Of a DNA stretch of 29,088 nt, positions 17,049 through 26,750 are shown piece after piece. How positions within the stretch are numbered: position 1 is the stretch's first letter; every line of letters starts with the position of its first letter. The notes below the pieces were generated by a model. The model had not been told where the DNA came from. It was given only the letters and a program-made list of their open reading frames with translations, and searched no databases. Source of the stretch: Candidatus Opimibacter skivensis (GTDB lineage: Bacteria; Bacteroidota; Bacteroidia; Chitinophagales; Saprospiraceae). Both the position numbers and the translations under genes were made by a program. The stretch is taken from contig JADKHH010000014.1 of assembly GCA_016721905.1 (NCBI GenBank), forward strand, positions 1 to 29,088, given 5' to 3'.

Positions 17049-18338
17049 CTAAGTCTTCCTTTTCTTTTTCTCTGCAGCGGGAAACAAGATATTGTTGAGG
17101 ATGAGGCGATAGCCCGGACTGTTAGGGTGAAGGTTGAGGTCGGTGTCCGGATCTGTTACATAGTGCCTGTAGTCCTCCGGATCGTGGCCTCCGTAGAAGG
17201 TCCAGGTGCCAAAGCCAAACGTGCTGTGGATATAACGCACTTCATGTTCGGGTTTGTTTTCGCCGAGGATAAGGACATCTGATTTGATATAGTTCTTGTC
17301 AAAGGCAGTGGTCTGTCCCATAAACCCTTTCACCGTTGTCGTATGGCATTGCGTCAGCATCGTCGGAATCGGATCCCATTTGGCTGAAAAATTGAATAAC
17401 GTAAAGTAATCCCTTTCAGGAATCACATTTCTCTCCCGGTGGTCAATGGTTGAAAATTCATATTCCATCGGATTGGTCACCAATTTAAAATCCTTGAAAG
17501 CAAAACACTTGCTAAAATCCAGCTTGGATTGGGCCTGCGGATCCTGTGCATCGCCATCAAATACTTCTGCACAAATATCAACTCCTTCCGCTGCCAGGGC
17601 GATGTCATAAGAATCGGTGGCACTGCACATCGCAAACATAAATCCACCACCGCCGACATAATCCCTGATCTCCTTCACGACAGCAAGTTTCAGTTGAGAG
17701 ACTTTCGCAAATCCGAGACTCGTAGCCAACTCTTCCTGGATACGTTGGTTTTCGCGGTACCAGGGTTGCATGCTGAATGATTTATAGAATTTACCGTACT
17801 GGCCTGTGAAATCTTCGTGGTGCAGGTGTAGCCAATCATATTCAGCCAGTTTTCCTGCCAGCACTTCACGATCATAAATTTTATCGTAAGGAATTTCTGC
17901 GTAGGTCAGCACAAGGGTCACTGCATCATCCCATGGCTGAATGCGCTCGCCTCTGGAATCAAAATCAGGGGTATAGACAGCGATCTTGGGAGGTGCTTCC
18001 AGCTTGATCGTCTCCATATTGGTTTCCGGGTTGCTGATTTCCGTCCGGATGCGGGCAAATTCGCCATTGGAGATGACCTGGTACGAAACATCCCTGGTCT
18101 TGCATTCCTTTTCAAAAAGCTCGTTGGCTTCAAAGGCAAAGGACCCGCCTCTGTAGTTGAGCAGCCAGTATGCTTCGACGCCGGCATCCAGCACCCAGTA
18201 GGTGATACCATATGCTTTCAGGTGGTTGCGCTGGGATTCATCCATCGGAATGAGGATGTATGAGGCCCTTACATTGCCTGCTAGCAGGAGCATTCCAAGA
18301 ATGAAGAAGATAGATCTCGCGGAGGGAAATCTGTTCAT
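17049..18338 (-). CDS. Secreted GATase-like protein, usually mislabelled 'asparagine synthetase B'
   Basis: This 429-residue protein has a clear signal peptide (residues 1-25, ending VRAS) and begins its mature part YILIPMDESQRNHLKAYG. That start is shared by a Bacteroidota family that databases often call asparagine synthetase B, although it lacks the synthetase domains. A Rossmann-like block begins at KIAVYTPDF (118-126). A later GGGGFMFAMCSATDS (229-243) places Cys238 in a nucleophile-elbow-like turn, as in class I glutamine-amidotransferase/DJ-1-type folds. WLHLHHED (169-176) may supply a histidine. It should act in the periplasm or outside. The real reaction is unknown. A TATCTTTA box lies about 30 bp upstream of the ATG. 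Confidence 0.7.
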   Translation of the reverse strand: MNRFPSARSIFFILGMLLLAGNVRASYILIPMDESQRNHLKAYGITYWVLDAGVEAYWLLNYRGGSFAFEANELFEKECKTRDVSYQVISNGEFARIRTEISNPETNMETIKLEAPPKIAVYTPDFDSRGERIQPWDDAVTLVLTYAEIPYDKIYDREVLAGKLAEYDWLHLHHEDFTGQYGKFYKSFSMQPWYRENQRIQEELATSLGFAKVSQLKLAVVKEIRDYVGGGGFMFAMCSATDSYDIALAAEGVDICAEVFDGDAQDPQAQSKLDFSKCFAFKDFKLVTNPMEYEFSTIDHRERNVIPERDYFTLFNFSAKWDPIPTMLTQCHTTTVKGFMGQTTAFDKNYIKSDVLILGENKPEHEVRYIHSTFGFGTWTFYGGHDPEDYRHYVTDPDTDLNLHPNSPGYRLILNNILFPAAEKKKRKT

Positions 18339-18504
18339 AAGGCAGAAAATTGGTCAAAACTGGCTATAAAGATACCCCTTAAACGCCCGAAAGGTTTAAA
18401 AATTTGATCCGGAGGCCTACTTTTAGCCACCGGCGGGGTTGGATATTTTTTCAATCTTTGTGAACGTTTAGCCATTGTAGTCTAATTCTAATTTAACCTG
18501 AAGC

Positions 18505-20609
18505 GTGCAGAATCTTAACTGGCAATATCCAACCTGGTATCTTATTTTTTGTGTGTTGGCAGGGGTGGCAGCAGCTGTTTTCCTATACCGAAGGGATGTT
18601 ACCTTTTCAGATCAGCCCCCGGTGCTCCGCTATCTCATGGCCACGCTCAGATGTATTGTGGTGACCGTATTGAGTTGCCTGCTACTTGCTCCACTCCTCA
18701 AATTGCTTCAAAACCGCACCGAACCCCCGGTCATCGTCATCGCCCAGGATCAATCTGCCAGTATCCGTTCCGCACTTTCAAAGGCAGACTCTACCGCCTA
18801 TATGACGGCATTGAATGATCTCAGTACAAAGCTGTCGGAGAAATATGAGGTGCACAAAATAGGTTTTGGAGAGGAAGTAGAGACTGTTGACAATTGGGTG
18901 CTGGATGACCAGGCGAGTGATATGGGCGAGTTTATGACCTATCTGCAGGAGCAGTATTCAGGCCAGAATGTCGGAGCGGTCATCGTCGCCACAGATGGAG
19001 CTATCAACAGAGGGAGGAATCCGCTCTATCTGACCTCAGGCCAGAAAGCTCCACTGTCAGTCATCGCCCTGGGTGACACGATCCGGAAAACAGACCTGCA
19101 AGTCAGGGATGTGTTTCACAACAGCATAGCTTATCTCGGCGACAAATTTGCCGTCCAGGTCGATATCGCTGCCATGCGTTTGCCAGGTGCAACTTCCGCA
19201 CTGGAAGTGAGGCATATCCAGGACAATCAAAATATCTACTCGAAAGAATACCAATTAATATCACCACGGACTCCTGGTTTGATACCAAGGAAATCATCAT
19301 CGAAGCAAAGCAGAGTGGGGTGCAACGTTATCGTGTTCAACTGCTACAGGTCAGGAATGAAGTAACCTACGTTAACAACGTTCGTGATTTTTTTGTGGAG
19401 GTGATTGATGGTAGATTAAAAGTGTTGTTGTTAGCCAACAGTCCGCACCCGGATCTGGCTGTATGGAGGGCTGCATTACTTGCACAGCGCAACTATGAGG
19501 TGGATACGAGGATGGCGGCGGATTTTTCGGCCAATGATTTGAAAAAATATGATCTGGTCGTTCTTCATCAACTTCCTTCATCTAAATATTTGATTCAATC
19601 AGTGTTGGATGAAATCAATAAGCAGCAGATTCCGAAGATTTTCCTCACGGGCTACCAGACGGACCTGTATGCGTTTAACAATGCACAAACCTTATTGAAT
19701 ATTGACTATACAGGCAACCGCTCGCCCAATGAGGTGACGATGATTTACAATCCCGGGTTTAATAGTTTCAATACATCAGATGAGTTGAGAAACAAGCTCG
19801 GTACGTTCAGTCCATTGCTGTCGCCGTTTGGTGAGTATGCTGCATCCCCTTCAGCACAGATACTTGCCTATCAGAAAATCGGTCAGGTAGATACAGAGTT
19901 TCCCTTGATCCTCATGGGTGAAACCAATGATATCCGAACATGCATCATCGCGGGTGAAGGCATATGGAAGTGGCAGTTATACGATCAGTTGCAGAACGGC
20001 TCCAAGGAAATAACACATGAGCTGCTCAGTCAGCTTTGCCAGTATGCGTCCACTAAATCTGATAAGCGGAAGTTCAGGGTCAATACCCCGAAGAAACTTT
20101 TTACAGAGCTCGAAGACATTACATTCCAGGCCGAGTTGTATAATGACAATTATGAACTGATCAACACACCAGAGGTATTCCTTAAAATCAGGAACCAGGA
20201 GAAGCAGGAATTTGAATACACCTTCAACACATCAGGCCAGTCATACACACTTGATATCGGAAGGTTTCCGGAGGGAAGTTATTCCTTTACGGCTACCACG
20301 GAACTCAACGGGGTACGTCAGACCAGTGATGGGAAGTTTGTAGTGCAACCGGTCTTGCTGGAAGCGATGTCATCCACGGCAGATCATGGATTATTGAGGC
20401 AATTGGTTGCGCAGCAAGGGGGAGAGTTCTTGTATCCGGACCAGATGGCACAATTAGCCGAAAAGATACTTGCAGATGAGACGATAAAACCTGTACTTTA
20501 TAGCAGCACGCAGACGAGGCCATTGATTCACCTCAAGTGGTTATGCCTTATCTTGCTGGCAGCGCTCTCTGTGGAGTGGTTTTTGAGAAGATATTATGGC
20601 GGGTATTAA
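18505..20609 (+). CDS. Large VWA-domain membrane protein, broken by one frameshift
   Basis: The first frame starts at GTG 18505 and is lost at about 19256; adding one A in ccaattaata (19251-19260) restores YQLNITTDSWFDTKE and joins the frame that runs to 20609, giving about 701 residues. Seen: two N-terminal helices (~11-29 and ~43-68), then a VWA domain with MIDAS D82-x-S84-x-S86 (DQSAS) and a later ATDG (162-165). A long extracytoplasmic region follows, then a last helix (LIHLKWLCLILLAALSVEWF). The layout resembles BatA/BatB-type proteins of Bacteroidota, though longer. It is divergent from the 17049-18338 gene and 22 bp upstream of fbp. Confidence 0.78.
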
Positions 20610-20631
20610 AAAGCCTATAAATTAGAGTTCA

Positions 20632-21651
20632 ATGGAAACATCCAACCGAAACCGGATCATCACGCTAGATGAGTTTATCCTTAAACAGCAAAAGGAATAT
20701 ACCAGCTCTACCGGAGAGCTCACCAACCTTCTCCGGGACATTGGTGTCGCAGCCAAGATCATCAACCGCGAAGTCAATAAAGCCGGACTGGTCAATATCC
20801 TTGGGGTCGCCGGTGCTGAAAATGAATCCGGTGATACGGTGCAAAAGCTGGATATCTATGCCAATGACAAACTCATTGAATGCCTGGGTAACAGTGGAGA
20901 GTGTGCTGCCATCGCGTCTGAAGAATTGGAAAATTTTGTTGCCCTACCACCTGTAGCGAAGAAGAAACCAAAATATGTAGTGGTCTTTGATCCGCTCGAT
21001 GGCTCCAGCAATATAGATGTCAATGTTTCTGTAGGTACCATCTTCAGTATCTATCGTCGCATATCTGATCCGGCCGGGCCTATCACTATCGATGATTTCC
21101 TCCAGCCAGGTACTTCATTAGTAGCCGCAGGATATGTGCTCTATGGCACTTCTACGATCCTCGTGTATACCACTGGTCATGGCGTCAATGGTTTTACGCT
21201 CGATCCGTCTATCGGTGAGTTTTGCATTTCACACCGTGATATCAAGATTCCGGAGGATGGCGCCTATTATGCGGTCAACCAGGGATACTATCTCAAGTTT
21301 GATCTCGAGATGCGCCGTTATATTGACCATTGTTCTGATATGAACTTTGGCCTGCGGTACATCGGTTCGATGGTATCCGACATACATCGTATCATGATCC
21401 AGGGAGGTATCTTCCTCTATCCGCACACCCGGAAATATCCTAAAGGCAAACTCCGCCTGCTCTACGAATGCAATCCAATGGCCATGATTGTTGAGCAAGC
21501 CGGTGGTATCGCCATCACCTGCAACCTTGAAAGAATTCTAGACCTGCCTGTCAATGACCTGCATCAACGTGCTACCATATCTATCGGAAGTCCGAAGATG
21601 GTCAGTGAGATGAAAGCGTTTGTGGAGAAGTATAGTGCGGTCAAGAGTTAA
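20632..21651 (+). CDS. fbp: Fructose-1,6-bisphosphatase, class 1
   Basis: This enzyme hydrolyses fructose-1,6-bisphosphate to fructose-6-phosphate in gluconeogenesis, in the cytoplasm. The 339-residue length and motifs fit class 1: GDTVQKLDIYAND (68-80), SEE (96-98, metal ligand), VVFDPLDGSSNIDVNVSVGT (117-136, the signature with metal ligands Asp120 and Asp123), RYIGSMVSDIHR near residue 240, and HTRKYPKGKLRLLYECNPMA with the substrate-site Tyr/Lys/Arg and metal Glu. No insertion or truncation is seen. TAAATTAG just upstream of the ATG could be a weak -7 box. The neighbours are not metabolically related. Confidence 0.97.
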   Translation: METSNRNRIITLDEFILKQQKEYTSSTGELTNLLRDIGVAAKIINREVNKAGLVNILGVAGAENESGDTVQKLDIYANDKLIECLGNSGECAAIASEELENFVALPPVAKKKPKYVVVFDPLDGSSNIDVNVSVGTIFSIYRRISDPAGPITIDDFLQPGTSLVAAGYVLYGTSTILVYTTGHGVNGFTLDPSIGEFCISHRDIKIPEDGAYYAVNQGYYLKFDLEMRRYIDHCSDMNFGLRYIGSMVSDIHRIMIQGGIFLYPHTRKYPKGKLRLLYECNPMAMIVEQAGGIAITCNLERILDLPVNDLHQRATISIGSPKMVSEMKAFVEKYSAVKS

Positions 21652-21996
21652 TGAGTGGCTTAAGCTGCTTATGAGTGTTGACCATAGGTTATGATTGGCT
21701 GAAGTTTGAGTTAGGGTTGAGTGAGTTGTATGAGCTCGTTGAGGGGTGGGTTAAGTTGATGAGTTGAGGGAGTGTGCCGTTGCCTGGTGTCCTTCACCAG
21801 CCCTCAATTTTCGATACTGTTAAGTAATGATTCAGGGCCGTAGACATCGCGAGTTGCTCTCCTGTCGAGCGGGGGGGGGGGTGAGTTGATCCTGTTGAGA
21901 ATGTTTAGAGAGGGTGGGTGTTGAGGATAGTGGTCTTAGGCGTGGGAATCTTAATCGCCCCGGCTTTCAAGCCGGGGTAGGTGATAGTTGAAATTT
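21652..21996. other. G-rich intergenic region between convergent genes
   Basis: No gene is visible. The first ~130 bp of the plus strand is G/T-rich with GAGTTG/GTTGAG words recurring irregularly. An uninterrupted run of eleven G lies at 21871-21881, and a GC-rich palindrome closes the region at 21958-21977. It separates fbp from the convergent helix-hairpin-helix gene. Confidence 0.7.
21958..21977. repeat. REP-like perfect palindrome CCCCGGCTT-TC-AAGCCGGGG
   Basis: Nine base pairs of perfect stem enclose two bases. No T-run follows in either direction, so a classic intrinsic terminator is unlikely. The sequence has the look of REP elements mobilised by RAYT transposases, and it may also stop or protect the convergent transcripts. 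No other copy was noticed in this window. Confidence 0.6.
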
Positions 21997-22911
21997 CTAG
22001 TCGAAATTGATGTAAGGTAATAATCTATCGCACCACGCAGAGTCGGGGGGATATATTTTGCGGAGATCGGAGGCATTTGTAAATGGACCATGCTGGGCTT
22101 TGTAGGCCTGGAGTAATCGAATCATTTTCTTGTTGAGATAAGGATGGTTGAAGTTTGTGAAGTCAACAGTGTTGATGGGGATTGTGGATGGTGGTTGAGT
22201 AATAGTCAGGCGGGGCAGGATTTTTTCAAGAGTTTCAGGTGGAAGGCCGTAGCATTCCTTGAGTTGATCTACAAAGCGATATCCGCCAAGACTGGTTCTG
22301 TATTTGATGATGCGTTCGGCAAGGACGGTGCCGATGCCTGGCAGTGATTCCAGTTCGGAGACAGTGACAGTGTTGAGATCAAGAAGTGTTGTGGAAAATT
22401 TCTCTTTAGGATAAGCATGGTCAGGATAAGTGGATTCACTTTTGGTTTCAGGAAAAATGATCAGGGAAGAAACAGCATTCCATTGAGTCGTATCCATGCC
22501 ATAGATTTTCAATAGATCCTTTTCATTCCTGACCACACCACCTGCAGCAATATATCTCTCAATATTGGACGCTACTTTGGAAGAGAAGCCTATGGCGCGT
22601 AATTCTTTCCAACTCGCATGCATGATCTCGACAGGACTGACATGGGCATCTGCTGCTGAGGTTTGGTATTGAGAATCCTCACTGTCTTGATTGTATTCAT
22701 ATTGTTTAGGGGAGTAATGACGCTCCTTTTGTGTCGAATCAGAGGGCTGGATCACATCTGCGAATGTTTTGTTATCAAGATGCCCTAAAGGTTGAAACAC
22801 AGGAGGAGGTAGAACATATTTGATGAGCTCCCAACCCAGAAGTACGCCGACGAAAACGATCAGGCAAATACGGTCTGTACGTGATATGGTGAAATGATAT
22901 TCGTGTTTCAT
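21997..22911 (-). CDS. Membrane-anchored triple helix-hairpin-helix protein (ComEA-like)
   Basis: This 304-residue protein has one N-terminal helix (ICLIVFVGVLLGWELIKYVL, about 15-34), a polar linker, then three HhH modules at ~90-153, ~178-238 and ~243-304. The middle one is the most canonical: LDLNTVTVSELESLPGIGTV...RIIKYR, the ComEA pattern for non-specific DNA binding. The HhH domains would lie outside the inner membrane and hold incoming DNA. The ATG overlaps the stop of comEC by 4 bp (ATGA), so the pair is translationally coupled, which supports a role in DNA uptake. ComEA usually has one such module; three is the form common in this phylum. Confidence 0.85.
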   Translation of the reverse strand: MKHEYHFTISRTDRICLIVFVGVLLGWELIKYVLPPPVFQPLGHLDNKTFADVIQPSDSTQKERHYSPKQYEYNQDSEDSQYQTSAADAHVSPVEIMHASWKELRAIGFSSKVASNIERYIAAGGVVRNEKDLLKIYGMDTTQWNAVSSLIIFPETKSESTYPDHAYPKEKFSTTLLDLNTVTVSELESLPGIGTVLAERIIKYRTSLGGYRFVDQLKECYGLPPETLEKILPRLTITQPPSTIPINTVDFTNFNHPYLNKKMIRLLQAYKAQHGPFTNASDLRKIYPPDSAWCDRLLPYINFD

Positions 22912-24983
22912 ACCGGCATTTTGAAATAACCTTGTTCACTGATATCCCAATACCTGATATTTTGTTCGACACAAAAACTGATCAACACTTTTCTGGGGTA
23001 TGGCTTGAGATAGGCTGGGAGTATCACCATCAAATCAGGATAGTTACAGATAAATGATTTCAATGCATTCAGGTCCGTGCTTTGGTCTACAAGCAAATAT
23101 GTAATGACCATATTTGGATTGGACTCAGCATCTTGAGCAGGCCATATCAAAAGTGTTGCATTCGCAAACAATAGGATGCGTGACGTATAGTTAAACTTTG
23201 GGGTTGAAAAACCATGCTCATCGGCAGTGGAGATCGTATGAATCACATCCCGATGACATCTGTTGCCTCTGGTGACAAATTCAACACTGCCTGGTGTAAT
23301 GATGGTGTCCTGGATGGAGATGCATTGTCCATCGACCATAACATCGGCCAGCAAGCCTTTAAAATGATGATAGATGATTAGTTCATCCACGTGCCATTGT
23401 TTAGCTCTGTGGCATCCTAAGGTGATTAATGCCGAGAGCCCTGCGATGTAAGCAGCTTTTTTACCTAAAGGCCATAGATAGATGAGTGCTAATGAAAATA
23501 ATACGGCCATCAGAAACAACAGCAGTCCTGCGAGTGCGGGAAGTGAATAGTTCATCTCCGGGTTGAGTCCCGCCATCCATTTCATGCACAGGATAAACCA
23601 GTGCCCTGCTATATCATACCAGTGCCACAGGACATCTATGCCCACGACCGAAAGACAAATATTGATCAGTGATCCGAATATGATCACATAACTCGCCGGC
23701 ATGGCAACAAGACTGCTCGCAATAAACGTCAATGGAAACTGATAGAACTGACGAAGGATAACGGGCAGGATAAATATTTGTGCTGCAATGGATACAGCCG
23801 TGATCTCCCAGGTGCGATGAAGAATAATATTTTTGAAAGATAAATAGCGGATAGTGGGTTGAGCATAAAACAAAATACCCGCCATCGCCAGAAACGACAA
23901 TTGGAATCCGACGTTCATCCAGACAAAAGGATTGATCCAAAGCATCAGGAACGCAGCGAAGCCCAGCAGGTTCCAGATCGGTGTGTTCCACCCCATTGCT
24001 TTGCCCAACAGATAAAGCAGGATCATCAGGCCTGATCTCACGACTGCAGGACATGCGCCCGTCAAGCCCATGTACAGGATGATGGCTATGGCATAACATG
24101 CAAACCGAAAGATGCGTCGGGCATAGGTGCCAGCTCCGGGTGGACCCAGAAATAGCAGCAGCATGCTATAGATCATCGCCATATGCATCCCGGATACAGA
24201 AAGCACATGCATGGCACCTGAATCCGCGAAGGCATCTCTTATCTCTTCATTCATATACGTCCTGTCGCCCCAGACCAGTGCATTGGTTAGTTGTGCTACT
24301 TCAGGAGATGTATGCGCACTCACGATATCGCATAGGATGGATTGCCATTTGGCGGTGAGCCGAAATAAGGAGTTATTTGAATCAATTTGTGGAAGGACCT
24401 CTGGGCCCTTGCAGGAGATCTGATGACGAATGCCGATCGATCGGTAATACTTTCGAATATCAAAAGCGTGAGGATTCATCGGAGCGTTGAAAGCTGACAC
24501 CCATCCCTGGATATAAAAGCGGTCGCCCGGAAAAACTTTGCGGAGATCTGTCTGGCGGATTTGTACCAGGATGTATTTATCACTATACCTGATGTAGCCG
24601 GAAACAGAATCACTAAGGAGTCCTTCCTGCCTGCATTTGAGGGTGATGGATTGCTCTTTTACTTTTAAAACCTCCGTGACGCTGACGACGCCTTGCATCC
24701 GGACTGATGAGGTCAGTAATTCTTTTGGAAATATTTCTTCAACAAAGCACGTAACCCGGATTATCCCACCGGCCATGATCAGGATGCCAATAGCTACGGT
24801 AGACCGGATCTGCGTGCCAGGCTTAAATTTGAACAAACTGATCGTGCCACATACCAGCGTGATCACCCACAAAGCAGTCATCAAGGTGCCATCCGGATCC
24901 AAGGGAATGAATTGCGGAACGCTATATGCCAGGAGCAATAGGAGGGCAAACCACAAAAACGGACTGTTTCTCAGGTTGATCAT
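22908..24983 (-). CDS. comEC: ComEC/Rec2-family DNA-uptake channel
   Basis: This 691-residue inner-membrane protein should carry single-stranded DNA into the cytoplasm during transformation. N-terminal helices are followed by an OB-like DUF4131 region with NPHAFDIRKYY (170-180). The competence domain has the signature HVLSVSGMH (259-267) and about nine helices to ~510. The C-terminal ~170 residues have no HxHxDH motif, so the metallo-beta-lactamase domain found in many ComEC proteins is absent or degenerate, as is frequent in Bacteroidota. It is the first gene of a two-gene operon with the HhH protein. Confidence 0.92.
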   Translation of the reverse strand: MINLRNSPFLWFALLLLLAYSVPQFIPLDPDGTLMTALWVITLVCGTISLFKFKPGTQIRSTVAIGILIMAGGIIRVTCFVEEIFPKELLTSSVRMQGVVSVTEVLKVKEQSITLKCRQEGLLSDSVSGYIRYSDKYILVQIRQTDLRKVFPGDRFYIQGWVSAFNAPMNPHAFDIRKYYRSIGIRHQISCKGPEVLPQIDSNNSLFRLTAKWQSILCDIVSAHTSPEVAQLTNALVWGDRTYMNEEIRDAFADSGAMHVLSVSGMHMAMIYSMLLLFLGPPGAGTYARRIFRFACYAIAIILYMGLTGACPAVVRSGLMILLYLLGKAMGWNTPIWNLLGFAAFLMLWINPFVWMNVGFQLSFLAMAGILFYAQPTIRYLSFKNIILHRTWEITAVSIAAQIFILPVILRQFYQFPLTFIASSLVAMPASYVIIFGSLINICLSVVGIDVLWHWYDIAGHWFILCMKWMAGLNPEMNYSLPALAGLLLFLMAVLFSLALIYLWPLGKKAAYIAGLSALITLGCHRAKQWHVDELIIYHHFKGLLADVMVDGQCISIQDTIITPGSVEFVTRGNRCHRDVIHTISTADEHGFSTPKFNYTSRILLFANATLLIWPAQDAESNPNMVITYLLVDQSTDLNALKSFICNYPDLMVILPAYLKPYPRKVLISFCVEQNIRYWDISEQGYFKMPV

Positions 24984-25115
24984 TGTTTTCAGCTGTTCAG
25001 TACTAAGTGTCCTGAAAGAGGTAAATTGTTACCCCAAGGGTGTTAAAATCCTTGGAAATATTTTTTTGGCATGATTTTTTACCCTTTTATAGCTGGAAAC
25101 TAGAATATTACATCA

Positions 25116-25889
25116 TTGACTACCAGGTATCTGGCATATATGGCCCTCCTGGCTGGATGGATTTGCTTTTGCTACTGGTTGTATGCAGATGAGATCGCTC
25201 CACGTCTCCACGGTTCCCGGGAAAAGTCCTGGCCGGCGTATTCGGAGGATATTCCGTTTCCCCTTGCCTTTAGCTGGGCTTCAGATGTTCCTCTTGCCGG
25301 ATTGGGTTACGGTGATTATAAAACCCAGTTTGATGACCTGGATTCACTGGATGAAATTGTGATCATCACCGGATTTTATTTCAGGGATGAGGCAGTGACG
25401 ATCGGGGAGCTTCAGGATCTGGGCAGAAGGAGAATCAATGGGATGCTGGATTATCATCAGATCAGCAAAGACCGGATGATGACCCAGGTGTCGGTGCAGG
25501 AAATCTCTGCCGATGTGAGGTCCAACCCATTTGAAGCAGTCAGGTTTGAGCGCATACCGGTGGCAGATATGTTATCCATTACCGATGATACGCTAGAGAT
25601 ATGTTTTCCATTGAAAGATTCCCTGGTGATCCCGCAGGTGTGTACAAATCGGGTCATACGTTGGTTTAACAAGGCATCAAAGAATAATGAAAGCATCGTG
25701 CATGTAGTCGGGACAGCAGATGGAAGTGGAATAGCAGAGCCTGCTGATATCGCATTGGACAGGGCGCTGATCATAAAGAAAATCATATTGAATGCCGGTT
25801 GGAAGGAAGAACAGATTCAACTTTCGACCGGACAACGAAACTCACCCCTTGCCCTCCAGAATCGTTGTGTCGTCGTTTATTTTGAGTAA
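25116..25889 (+). CDS. Membrane-anchored OmpA-like C-terminal domain protein
   Basis: This 257-residue protein has one N-terminal helix (YMALLAGWICFCYWLY). The last ~70 residues, IVHVVGTADGSGIAEPADIALDRALIIKKIIL...NRCVVVYF, follow the OmpA-C pattern: a beta strand, an Ala/Arg helix and a final 'NR.V.v.f' strand. Such domains bind peptidoglycan, but the usual Asp and Arg ligands are only partly recognisable. A second OmpA-like beta-alpha segment may lie at ~80-130 (DEIVIITGFYF). I use TTG 25116, which gives a basic residue before the helix; ATG 25140 is the alternative. The coiled-coil/HhH gene follows after 18 bp, probably in the same operon. Confidence 0.6.
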   Translation: MTTRYLAYMALLAGWICFCYWLYADEIAPRLHGSREKSWPAYSEDIPFPLAFSWASDVPLAGLGYGDYKTQFDDLDSLDEIVIITGFYFRDEAVTIGELQDLGRRRINGMLDYHQISKDRMMTQVSVQEISADVRSNPFEAVRFERIPVADMLSITDDTLEICFPLKDSLVIPQVCTNRVIRWFNKASKNNESIVHVVGTADGSGIAEPADIALDRALIIKKIILNAGWKEEQIQLSTGQRNSPLALQNRCVVVYFE

Positions 25890-25907
25890 GGTGTAAAACA
25901 TGTAATC

Positions 25908-26665
25908 ATGCTGTGGTTAAATATTTTGAACAATGAAAACTTTCTGCTGGCGGCGGAAATCCTCTTTATAGTGATTGGTTCTATGCTCCTCGGTATCCTG
26001 TTGAGTTATCTGAGTTCAAGTGGCATGAGAACGAAAGTAACTGAACTCACCGTAGCCCTGGAAGAGGAGAAAAAACAAGCCGAGGAACTCAGAGAACAGA
26101 TCGCGCAGATCAGCCAGATCCGAACTGACCTGCAATCCGGGCTAGAGGACATGAATGCTAAATCCGCTGCGCAGGCCCGAGCATACTTTGACCAGCAGCT
26201 GTACCTTCAAAGCCGCGATGAAGAATTTAAAATCAAAAGAACACTATCGATTCACTTCAGGCTACCATAGATACCTATCAGCATAAGCTTAACGTCATCC
26301 AGGAGGAGTTGGAAAAAACCCGGAGCCAGGATGCCCGTCCACGCAGGAACATCAACCCACCAACCGTCAGCGCGAATTTCGAACATGTCAGCAAGTTGTT
26401 GGGCAAGCAGGTCACCGACAATGACCTGACCCTCATCGCGGGTATCGGACCCAAGACCGCTACCTTACTGCAGTCGAAGGGCATAGATACCTGGGAAGAT
26501 CTGGCCCATGCGCCGGTGGATACCCTCAGGGCAATTCTTGATGAAGCTGGAGGTGTCTACAAATCCCAGGACCCAACCCATTGGGCAAAGCAAGCGGTAA
26601 TGGCTTCGCAGGGAGAATGGCGCAAACTGAGGGTCTTCCAGGAAGCCCTCAAGAAAACTGAGTAG
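25908..26665 (+). CDS. Membrane coiled-coil protein with a C-terminal HhH domain, broken by one frameshift
   Basis: The first frame (25908-26270) has an N-terminal helix (FLLAAEILFIVIGSMLLGILLSYL) and then a coiled coil (ELTVALEEEKKQAEELREQI). At about 26238-26243 (aaaagaaca) one A is missing. Adding it gives KIKRNTIDSLQATIDTYQHK and joins the frame ending at 26665, about 252 residues in all. The C-terminus carries LTLIAGIGPKTATLLQSKGI and an 'EAGGVYKSQDPTHWAKQA' tail, an HhH/DUF4332-like domain often found with OmpA-like or cell-envelope proteins in Bacteroidota. It may link envelope and nucleic acid; the function is not established. Confidence 0.72.
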
Positions 26666-26667
26666 AA

Positions 26668-26696
26668 ACCCGGGCTGGTTCGTCTAAAAGCCGGGT
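26668..26696 (+). terminator. Possible terminator hairpin
   Basis: Just after the stop codon at 26665, ACCCGGGCT (26668-26676) pairs with AGCCGGGT (26689-26696), with a single bulged G in the left arm and a 12-nt loop. Only a short T-poor tail (CTTGTAAAC) follows, so it is not a strong intrinsic terminator. Position between the operon end and the ABC transporter gene favours a 3'-end role. Confidence 0.4.
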
Positions 26697-26750
26697 CTTG
26701 TAAACAATTCATATCTGTCGGTTGTCCTATCTTGCGAACCTTAAACCACT

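Noticed and set aside
17043..17057. AAGAC-ACTAA-GTCTT hairpin between convergent genes, as a terminator
   Set aside because: Only a 5-bp AT-rich stem that overlaps a stop codon; too weak to call.
18505..19365. A separate short VWA protein ending at 19365
   Set aside because: The last ~35 residues are out-of-frame translation; one added A at about 19256 continues the conserved protein to 20609.
26668..26696. Strong Rho-independent terminator
   Set aside because: The stem has a bulge and no T-run follows, so I kept it only as a low-confidence hairpin.
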